Below are positions 13,001-22,089 of a stretch of 64,000 nt of DNA, piece by piece (positions within the stretch are counted from its first letter, which is position 1; each line of letters opens with the position of its first letter). Position numbers and translations under genes: made by a program. The notes under the pieces are model-generated. The model saw nothing but the letters and a program-made list of their open reading frames with translations. It made no database searches and had not been told where the DNA came from. This DNA comes from Anaeramoeba flamelloides. Lineage: Eukaryota > Metamonada > Anaeramoebidae. The DNA is taken from contig JANTQA010000033.1 of NCBI GenBank assembly GCA_027625915.1, forward strand, positions 3,038,001 to 3,102,000, written 5' to 3'.

Positions 13001-16000
13001 AACAATGGTTTAAATTCAAAATATTTTACAAAAAAGGTTTAAAAATCAAATGAACGATCATAAGATTGTTCTCCTTTCTTTTTTTTTTTTTTTTATTGAT
13101 CAAAGTACATATTGTTTCTTTTCAAATTTTTGGTAAGTTCAATTAAAATAAGCGTCTTTATACCAGAAGTCACCACTTTTACTTTTTTTTTAATTTACAA
13201 TTGGATCCGAAAACTGTCTTGTTTATTTAGTTCTCATTTTGTTTGATTTTGAGTTCTTTAAAGTGCTTTGTTTAAAAACTATCTATTAGATTTTTAACCA
13301 ACATAAAATAAAATGTCACAATAGAATGTTGAGATAAGAATAAAAGTTAAACCATTTAACATTCCTACAAAGTAGATTAAACAAATCAACTTAACTTTCT
13401 ATTGGGGTATTATAATTTACTTCTGAGATTAAAATGTAATCAGTTGTTATTCAACTAGTACTCTGAATGTTAAAAGGTAACTGGACACAACCAAAGTAAA
13501 AAATGTTGTTTTCGAATCTTCTTTCAAAATATTAAAAAGTGAAAAATTTTTTTTTTATTGATTGAAGGGAGTGATCAAAGATCCTCTTACAGCCGTTAGG
13601 TTTTCCAGAATTGAAAAGAATGGAGAAAAATCTAAGATTTTACTCGATTCTTTTGAATTCTGGAAAATCGCCGTTAGCTTTTCTTGAGTTTTCTGTTTAT
13701 TTGGAAAATCGAAAGAGTTTACAAATAAAACAGAAAACCTCAAGAAAAGCTAGGCACTCTACGGCACTCACTCGGATTACTAATGGTAAATTAGTAATTT
13801 AGATGATAAAGAAAAAAATATTTTGGAATCAAGCAAGTTCCAAATTTTTCATGGTTGAAAAATCAAAAAAAAAAAATAAACAAGTTAGAAAACAAAAAAA
13901 GGTTTTTTTAAAAGACAGTTGGTAAAAAATCAAAAAAAAAACCAACTGTCCATTTTTATGAAGAACACTCATTAAAACAGACACGATCCTTTTATTTAAA
14001 ATTTTGTCGTTTAATTATTTCTAAGAAATTATGAATGCTTCGTTGAGAGGTATTTTTTTAGTAGCTTCCATTTTTTTTCTTTTTGATCCAATCTTTTTTG
14101 ATCGTTCCAGTTTTTGTTTTTGTCTTTTCTTTTTATTTTCAAGTTACCCATACCGACTAGTTTCTGTCCTTCGAGTATTAGTAGGTAACCACTTGATTTT
14201 TCTCCTTAGTAACTCTTCTTCCCAATAAAAAGGGAATTCAGCAAGGGAAAAAATAGAAAAAAATAAAAAGTGAAAATTTTGACTTTATGGTGGCTACTCC
14301 CTTAAATAAAAGTCAAAGAATTTTTTTTTTTTTTTTTACGATTTCAGATTCAGATTTCTATAAATTTGTTGATTTTGTTGTTGAAACATTTTATCAAATC
14401 CATTTTTTAATCCAAAAAATAGACTTTTAAATTATCAACAAATAAAAGAAATTGTTTTTTTGTTAAAAAAAAATCAATAAAAAGTTAAAGTTAATTTGAT
14501 ATATTTTTTTCTCTCTATTTCAATTTTTAAAAAATTTTAATTTCCATTTTTATATTGGTAAAGTCAATTTTTAAAAACTTTTTTGATTCCCAAATTATAT
14601 AAATAATATGTAATTCGGTTAAACACAAATCAAATCAAAAGGAAACATACAATATATATATATTTAAGTATTTTATTAATTCTCAAAAAGGTTCATAAAT
14701 TTTTTACTAAAATAAAACAAAACAAAATGTATTGATATAAATATGATTATTACTGAATAATACAGAAAAATAAAATGAAGAAATTCAAAATTGATCATTT
14801 TTATTAGAATAATTGATATAAGTTAACATTTCAATATTTTTCATTTTTAAATATTTTAACTTTTTTGATAATTTAAAAAAATTAATATTATTATAGCCAC
14901 GTGGAACCGCCGGGTTTAGAGGGACCGCTAGGTATGCTTCAATAAATTCACATCATTTAAAAGTAAATCCCGGCCTATCTTTTTTTCCCTTTTTATTTTT
15001 TTTTATTGAAAATTTAAGATTTTTAATGATTTAATAATTGAAATATTTTAATTTAATAGGAATTAGGAAGAGTAGACGATCTTCGTTCTTTGTTCTATTT
15101 AATTGTAGAATTTATGACGGGCTATTTACCATGGTCAAAAATGAAAGATAAAGATAAAATATTCAAGGAAAAACTTACAAACTCATTTGTTCATCTCTTA
15201 AAATATTTACCCAAGGAGTTTCAATTATTTTATGACCATTTACAAGGTAAAAAAGTTTAAAATTTTTTTTTTTTCTTCAAGGCAATCCAGTTTTTAAGCT
15301 ATTACTTTTCATTCAAAACAAATTTTTGATAAATACATTTCAATTAAAAAATCTATAGATTATCTCATTCATACTTTAAAGCTGAGACTGTGATTATTTT
15401 TTGAAATTCTTTGGGTTTTTTATTCCCAAATAAATGTATCTTTTTTAATCTATTTGATCGGCTTTTTTACTATTTTTATAAAATAGCATTTTTAAAAGTA
15501 ATTTGAATAACTGGGAGCCAATATACCTTATATTCAATTACTGCACAATTTAATATTATGCATTTCTTTTACAAAAGTAAACCACACAAAGATAAATTAA
15601 ATGTTTTTTAAGAAAAAAAAAAATTTTTTTATTTTTTTTTTTTTTTTTTCATTATTATTGAGAGAGGTGATTCAATAAAAGTGAACCTGCTTGCCAATGA
15701 GTTTTTTTTTAATTTACGAAATATAATGAAAATTAAATAACTTTTCAGTTTATTTCAAAAATTAAAAAAAAAAAACCTAGGCACTCTCGTTAGGTTTGTT
15801 TAAATTTTTCTTATGGTTGAAAAATTGATAGATTTTCGAAACAAAAACAAGAATTAAAAAAAACTGCAATTGGATTTTCTTGGATTTTCTGTTTATTCCG
15901 AAAAACTATTGATTTTCGTTAGGTTTTTTTGAGTTTTCTATTTATATGGAAAATCAATAGATTTTCGTTAGGTTTTTTTTTACTTTTTGAAATAAACCGA

Positions 16001-18767
16001 AATTTTCAAAAACTTTCTGTTCATTTCAAAAATTAAAAAAAAACTAACGGAAGTGTCAGTCAAGTGAATAGCTTTTCTTGAGGTTTTCAAAAGAATTGAG
16101 CAAAATCTTAGATTTCACTCTATTGTTTTAAATTCTAGAAAACCTAACATTAAGTGACCGTCAAGTACCTAGCTTTTCCAGAATTCAAACGAATAGAGAA
16201 AAATCTAAGATTTTACTCAATTCTTTTAAATTCTGGAAAAGCTAACGACGGTTTTTTTAAATTTTCGAAATAAACAGAAAATTAAATAAATTTTCTGTTC
16301 ATTTCAAAAATTAAAAAAAACCTAATGGCTGTAAGAAGAAATTAATTTCCTCCCTTCAAAAATATAAAAAAAATAAAAAAATTTACCAATTATTTTTATG
16401 AAAAAAGAATAATATCTGAATAAAAAACTCTCATTTATTACATACATACACACACATACATGATTGTATATATATTATTATTTTGGAAATTTTTTTATAG
16501 ATCTAACATTCAAGGATGAACCAAATTATAATTATTTGCGAAGTTTAATGAAAAAGGCATTAAAGATGGCTGGATATGTAAGGGGGCTAAGATATGATTG
16601 GGAAATCTTTTTTAATGATTTAAACAAAAATATACAATATAAAAAATTCTTTCTAAATATTATTGATAAAAATAATAATAACATTAATGATGATGATCCA
16701 AATAAAAAACTTTTAAAGTTTATTGAAGTTCCAACTTTTAAACAAATGAGAAAGATTTCCAAAAGAAATAAAGAATTAATATTTCAATCAATAAAAATCA
16801 AATTGCCAAATTTTAATAAGCCAATTAAAAAAAATGTATTAAATAGAAAAAACATTCAAAGAATTAGATCCCAAAGCTTTAATATGCCAAAGAATCCTTA
16901 TACAAAAAAACACAAACCAGAACCCAAAAATTTGGAAATTTCGTCTGAATTGAAAAATGATCAATTATTAAATAAAGATAGTGATGTATGCACACCAATC
17001 GAAAACAGAGATGAAATTTCAAGCAAAAGTATTCCACTAGAAGAAGTATCAATTGATGAAATAATTGGTGATGAATTTTCAGGTATTAATGAAAAAGAAG
17101 AAGAACGAGAAGAAGAAGAAAATGATTCATTTGGGATGAAAAAAAAAAAAGAAATTCTAGATAACAATGGCGCTAACAACAATAATAATATTAGTAACAA
17201 TAACGATTTTGAAAAGGCTGTTGAGTTACCTTTAATAAATGAAGAATTTATAAATGTTTTAACTGGGTTGCCTTATGATAATCATTCAAAAGTAATATCT
17301 AAACAAAAAAATATAAATGATTCCAAAAGTTTATCAACTTCTTATCCAAAAAATAAAAATAATACCGAAACCCAAATCTATCAAAATATGGACTATCAAT
17401 GGTGGAAAAAAGAACAAATTAATGTTCTGGATCAAGAATTTATTGATGTTTTATTACAAACAAAAATCGAATCAGAATCAAAAGAATTTCAATTAAATTT
17501 TAATAATAAAAAAACAAATTTCAATGTTAAGAATGGAAATAATCACAGCAAAAGGGAAGAACAAGAAGAACAAGAAGAACAAGAAGAACAAGAAGAACAA
17601 GAAGAACAAGAAGAATATGAAGAAGAATATGAACAACAAGAAGAATACGAAGAGGGAGAAGAATACGAACAGGAGCATGAACAAGAAGAAAGGGAACAAG
17701 AACCAGAAGAACAAGAACAAGAACAAGAAGAAAAAGAAAAAGAACAAGAAGAACAACAAGAACAAGAAATTATACTAGGAAAAAATAATAAACAAAACAT
17801 AAAGCATAAAAAAATACAAATACAAAAAACAAAGAAAAAAATAACAATGCCTCCTAAAAAAACTGAAACAGATCAACAACAAAATCCAATTGTGTTAAGA
17901 AAAAAATCAAAAATACAATCTCAAAAAAATATATCAATTATTAAAAAAAAAAAATTAACTAACAATCAACAAAATAAAAACATTCATTTAAAAAAGAATT
18001 TAAAAACTAATAAAAATTCTAATCAACCAATTCTTAATACAAAAAGAAAAATTATACTTAATAATAAAAAAAAAATCCTAAATAGCCCAAATAGGAAAAA
18101 AAAGATAATAAAGAATAATGGAAATAAAAAATATATAAACAAACGAGAAAATAGTAGAAGTAGAACAAAACAAACTTCAACATATAAATATAGATCAAAA
18201 TCAATATCAACACAACGAATAAATAGAGCTGGCACAGACCAGAACCCGACTAAAGTAATTAAACCAAAACTTATTTCAAATAGATCTCGTTCAAATGAAA
18301 TAAAAAGACACAATAAAAACAAAAGTACAGCCAAAATTACACCAATAATAAGAAAGAAAAAAGTTCGAAATCTTTTAATAAATAATCAAAAAAAGGTATT
18401 AAGATCTAATTGTAATAACCAGAATAAGACAATAATTAAAAAAAATGAATTTAAAAGGAATATTCCAAAAAAAAAAATATTATCAAAAAATCGCCCAAAA
18501 TTAATTCCTAAAAATCAAAAAATCCAATCAAATTCAAATCCGAAAAAAAAAAATAATTCTAAAATATTAAAAAAAAATATTCATCAAAAAAAGAAAATTT
18601 CATTAACAAATCCAAACACAAAGCCAAAAGGGAAAGTAAATATAAAGCCAAAAAAAAGGAAAAATGTCAATAAAATGGTAAATGATAAATTATCACAAAC
18701 AGTGGAAAATAATTTATTTGATTCAAATAAACTCAAGAAAAAAAGTTCGATCAAAATAGACAATTAA
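7079..18767 (+). CDS. CK1/tau-tubulin-kinase-like protein kinase, seven exons
   Basis: Exons inferred from splice sites and the kinase fold: 7079-7262, 7520-7674, 7952-8011, 11325-11450, 14897-14962, 15060-15246, 16501-18767. Their sum is 3045 nt, in frame throughout, giving 1014 residues. Visible: glycine loop IGHGGFGQIY (17-26), Lys40 in AIKFE, NLADLRR, catalytic HRDIKPSNF (Asp130), DYG at 159-161 in place of DFG, GFRGTARYASINSH, GRVDDLRSLFYLIVEF and LPWSKMKDKDK. The order and wording match TTBK-type casein kinase 1 relatives, Ser/Thr kinases that phosphorylate tubulin-associated proteins. Exon 7 adds a long disordered tail: acidic Glu/Gln repeats at ~611-685, then a strongly basic Lys/Asn region to the end. 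The ATG choice is the first in frame; an upstream exon is possible. Family assignment is strong, substrates unknown. Confidence 0.88.
8225..9180. repeat. diverged direct duplication flanking a MITE
   Basis: About 190 bp starting at 8225 (GGAGGCTTAATTAAG, then CTAATTGATTTTGTAATGAT) reappears, diverged, starting near 8990 (GGAAGCTTAATAAAA, then TTAATTGATTTTGTAAAGAT), including the later AATTGAGCTCTTG / TATTGAGAACTTG stretch. The two copies lie either side of the inverted-repeat element at 8618-8992. Confidence 0.55.
8618..8992. mobile_element. ~370 bp inverted-repeat element (family B), copy 1
   Basis: Terminal inverted repeats of ~95 bp contain GGATGTTGTAAAAAATAGAG and CCAAATTTTGGTAATAGTAA on the left and their inverses on the right. 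It is non-coding. The second copy, at 44989-48590, is split by insertions. Confidence 0.8.
9441..9940. mobile_element. ~500 bp inverted-repeat element
   Basis: The left arm carries GACAAGATTTTTAATTGTGA, AATTTGTGTGTAATTTCCTT and a run close to TTTAAAATCAAATCC. The right arm (~9830-9940) carries the inverse of each. The centre has no coding frame. Confidence 0.7.
13314..13410. repeat. short inverted repeat shared with 47839-47933
   Basis: The left end TGTCACAATAGAATGTTGAG is matched inverted on the right, decayed. The copy at 47839-47933 is cleaner, with TGCCACAATAGAATGTTGAG and its exact inverse. Similar flanking sequence (a CACAACCAAAGTAAAAAATG-like stretch, then AAAAGTGAAAATTTTT) follows both, so a larger ancestral unit is shared. 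Confidence 0.6.
13564..13775. repeat. palindromic-module element, compact copy
   Basis: One end reads AAGATCCTCTTACAGCCG and the other AGGCACTCTACGGCACTCAC. Between them is an A-type palindrome (CCAGAATTGAAAAGAAT ... ATTCTTTTGAATTCTGG), then a D-type unit with TTCTTGAGTTTTCTG and CAGAAAACCTCAAGAAAAGC. This is the shortest copy with both ends visible. Confidence 0.65.
14031..14306 (-). other. possible coding fragment plus a TIR-like end
   Basis: Read on the minus strand, ~14228 to 14031 gives a basic fragment with one stop: WEEELLRRKIKWLPTNTRR, then ENKKKRQKQKLERSKK. I do not recognise it; a transposase remnant is one option. The motif GTGGCTACTCCCTTAA at ~14290-14305 matches the subterminal sequence of the 3 kb TA-flanked element at 45245-48273. 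Confidence 0.25.
15247..16500 (+). other. intron 6 of the kinase gene
   Basis: The donor GTAAAA is in phase 1 after CATTTACAAG; the acceptor TATAG precedes ATCTAACATTCAAGG, restoring Asp (GAT) at the junction. The intron is filled mainly by the palindromic-module array. Confidence 0.8.
15690..16356. repeat. large palindromic-module array inside kinase intron 6
   Basis: At least five modules lie in series: B-type palindromes (AATAAAC..AAAATT and inverse) at ~15700, ~15975 and ~16255; tandem C units (CTATTGATTTTCGTTAGG) at ~15905-15985; A-type hairpins at ~16088-16145 and ~16178-16245. They are joined by GTTAGG, CTAACG and AAGTGACCGTCAAG linkers. The right boundary GGCTGTAAGAAG...TTTCCTCCCTTC resembles the ends at 6248 and 13564. 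Confidence 0.65.
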
Positions 18768-20690
18768 TAATTCAATCTCTTTTAACTTTATTTTTTTTTT
18801 TTTGAAAAAATTTATTTTTAATTATTTATATTTAATTTTAAATTTTTTTATAAACTATTGTTTTAAAATTTTTAATTATTTATTTGTATTATAAATTATT
18901 TTTTTTAACAATAATGAATCATCATCATTATTGTTGTTGTTGTTCTTACCAATATTTTTACCATTTTGATTTCAAAGAAAAAGTTAATTACATGTAGTAT
19001 CGAAATTTATAGATGAAAGTGGTTGGTAATTCGGATTTCTCTTCAAATTTAATGACAATAATTTCAAATAACCAGATGTATAGATCTCATTTAAAATGAG
19101 ATCCTAATTCAATATTTTTGAAAATTTTCGAAAAGTTTAATCGGTGTTTCAAAATAAAAAGCATGTTTTTTGTTTGTTATAGAAGACCTATATATTAATC
19201 CATCAAAAAAAAAACACAACAAACACTAAGTAAATATGTTATTGGTTTCTTAAAGTTATATTATTAACAAAGAATTATAAAGATATGAAAAGATTAAATT
19301 GTAATTATTTGATCAAAAAAAAATGAAAAAAAAAGATCATTTTTAAATTTTTTAGATACTTTTTATGAAACAAAAAAAATCATTTTATCTCTACAACATT
19401 AATTATTATGAGGAAATTCTCACAACAAAAACCATTTAATATTTTTGAACCTTTTACATTAATCAAAGATCTAAAGTTAAAAGTCGTTTTAAATCTGAAC
19501 CAATTCTTATATAAACTAAATTTCATAATAAATGTCCCATGTTTCATTTGAATTTTGAATTGCTTTTGTATCGTTTTGAAGTTTTTCCCCTCACAATGAA
19601 AAGTTTGAAAATAAATATTTTTTCTCTTTTTTTTTTTTTTCGACAGTGTTTTGTTAAAAGGGAAAATGAAAATGAAAATTTGGAAAGAAGTAACAGATGA
19701 ATTAATGAAAAAATTGGTTTCAAATATGAAAAAGAGGCAAGGTTTAGTTATTCAAATGGAAGGAGAATCGATAAATCGGTTTTACTAATTTTTTAAATTT
19801 TCTATTTTTTATGTAATGCTTCTTTCAAAATAAATATCCCAATTTTTTTAAACTGTTTTTTTATTTTTTTTTCTTTTATTTTAAGAAAAAAAATAAAGAT
19901 CTCTAGAGTATAGAACTAAATATTAAAATCGGTATTTTTATATTATAATAGATAACTTCCATTATTAAAAATACTTTTCTTTCAAAATTTGATTTTTAAT
20001 GGGAAAATGATTTTGAAATGGAGTTTATATCAGTGTGTTTGTGAGTATTTTTATCTTAATATCTCCCAAAACAAAAGTCTGAAAAAAAAAACAAAAAGTT
20101 AAATTTATCATAATGTGTTAAAGGTTGTAAACATGGATTATTTACACCACTTTAATTTGAAAACTTCTCTCGATAAAAAGCAAGAAATTTTAAATAGAAA
20201 ATTTTATCATCAAAAAAATTATATATTAGATAAAAACTGTTTACAAAAGATAAAAAATTTTCAACAAATTCAATTTCCAATCGAAAATTTTCACAAAGAA
20301 TCAAGAAACCTACCGTCAAAATTGATTTTTTCTTAGACTTACACTTGGATACTAAATTAAATGATTTATTTTAACAAGAAGAAAAGAAAAAAGAACATTT
20401 ATTTAATTTAAAACAGAAGTTTTCGTCTTTAGAATTTATCTTTTTATCCTTTCTAACAGTTTATTTTTTTAATTCTGTTTCATATTAACTATAAGAAATT
20501 ACTGAACAGGGAAATAATAAGCTTAGCTCGAAATTTCGCTTCTTTTTGAAAGAATTAAGTTACTCAAACAAAGAAAATTTAAAAAAGATAATGAAACCTA
20601 AATTCACAAATGATCTTCACTTTTATAATAGTTCTCTTTGTCTAAAACTTTTTATTTTGAATTCCAATATAAATACTGGTCTTTGAATTC
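18768..20690. other. intergenic, two weak small reading frames
   Basis: No recognised gene. Two plus-strand frames look slightly coding: 19666-19788 (40 codons, begins MKMKIWKEVTDELMKKLV, just after a pyrimidine tract and CAG) and 20133-20336 (67 codons, begins MDYLHHFNLKTSLDKKQE). They could be exons of one small gene, but I have no homology to support this. Confidence 0.25.
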
Positions 20691-21720
20691 TACAGTTTGT
20701 TAAATAACCCGTGTTGAAGTTTTAATATGTGTTTTTGATATTTTTTTGTATTATTTTTTGCAATAACTGTTTTTTTTTAAAATTTTTGTTTTTTTTCTTT
20801 AACAGTGGTTTTTGGTTTTTATTTTGTATTTCAATAAAAATAAACTTCAGTTTAACTCTAATTTCAAATCAAACAATATGTTAAATAGATCATATTATCA
20901 AGTGTTTTTCTACACCCTTCAAGGCCAATCTCATGATAAAAGAGATCTAATTGAACCAAATTTAAACAAAACAACACCAAAATCCACAACAAACAAATCT
21001 TTCAATTTTAGTCAAAACAAAAAAAATCAATAAAAAGGATAAAACTAGTTCCTTAAATAATTTTTTTGCTTGTCTCTTGACATATTAACAAAATGAGATA
21101 TCAATTTTTCAAAGTTTTTTGAAAAGTGTTAACCAGAAATTTCATTTCAATTACTTTTTTTCCTTTAACCTATAGTCTTCAAATCATATCTGGTAGTTAG
21201 TTGACTTTGTTTTTTTTTTCATTCTTTTTTTGCCTCTATTCGGATGAGATAAGAATCCACAATGAAAGAATATTTCATATTGAATCAAAATTTAATAAGC
21301 TATTATTTTATCTGATTAAAATTCTACAAGAACATGCCCAATGACCAAATTAATTATAAATCAATTGATTTTCAACAAGTTTAATAAATGAGAGCAAATT
21401 TTATCTCTTAGAAGATCAATTTTCATCGATTCTAACAAGATCTTTCAATTTTTCTATCAAAATAGCAGAAATAATATTTTAGATAACCGTGTATAAAAAT
21501 TTCTTTTATGACTTCGAGAAGGACAGTAATATAGCCAAGATAGACTTTCTTTTTAAAAATAAGCATACTATTGAAAAATTTTTCATTTTGACAACAGATA
21601 ACAATTGAAAACAACTGAAAAAAGTTGAAAATCAACACTTAAATACACATTTTTGAAAAAACCACAATAAAAGTTTGAAAAAAAATATAAAAGTCAACAC
21701 GGGTTATTGAACAAACTGTA
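20691..21720. mobile_element. 1.03 kb TA-flanked DNA transposon derivative
   Basis: It starts TA-CAGTTTGTTAAATAACCCG and ends with the inverse of CAGTTTGTTCAATAACCCG followed by TA. Arms continue more loosely for ~100 bp. Length and TA sites fit Tc1/mariner elements, but neither internal frame (about 20812-21033 plus, 21432-21638 minus) shows a DDE transposase motif I can recognise, so it is probably non-autonomous or decayed. Confidence 0.7.
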
Positions 21721-22029
21721 AATGTGTTAAAATTAACACTACCTTTTCAATATTTTTTTTACAACCATACTGAGTTCTCAAATTAAGTAGATTGTAATTT
21801 GTAGTTCTATATTCAAAAAAAAAATCTGGAAATTAAGTGAAAATTAAGTGACAATTTTTCCCTTTTATAATTCAAATACATGTTAAAGAACATAAACATA
21901 CCCACAAGCTCCTTAAATAATTTTTTTTTTTACTTTTTGAACTTTTTAAGGTCAAACCAATATCAAAAAGATTTTTCATTTTTTATTATTTATTGATTTA
22001 ACGAATACTTCAGTTTTTTAATATTTTGT

Positions 22030-22056
22030 TTTGTTTCGTTTCGTTTCGTTTCACTA
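22030..22056 (+). repeat. GTTTC pentamer repeat in the leader of the CM1 gene
   Basis: About four to five copies of GTTTC/GTTTT lie 35-60 bases upstream of the ATG at 22090. The leader continues as an A-rich stretch. Possible promoter or leader element; no function shown. Confidence 0.35.
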
Positions 22057-22089
22057 AATTGAGAAACAAAACACCAAACAAAGATACAA

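Larger units (their letters stand above)
11451..14896 (+). other. intron 4 of the kinase gene (3.4 kb)
   Basis: Donor GTAATA follows GGAATAATTAGAGAA (GIIRE); acceptor TATAG precedes CCACGTGGAACCGCC (PRGTA). It holds the repeats at 13314-14306 and otherwise featureless A+T-rich DNA. Confidence 0.8.

Noticed and set aside
14890-14970. Unusually GC-rich patch first suspected to be a tRNA or RNA gene
   Set aside because: It is kinase exon 5 (GFRGTARYASINSH) with good splice sites; no cloverleaf.
17493-17800. Phe/Leu- and Ser/Cys-rich frames around 17.5-17.8 kb
   Set aside because: Shadows of the GAAGAACAA repeat in the kinase tail.
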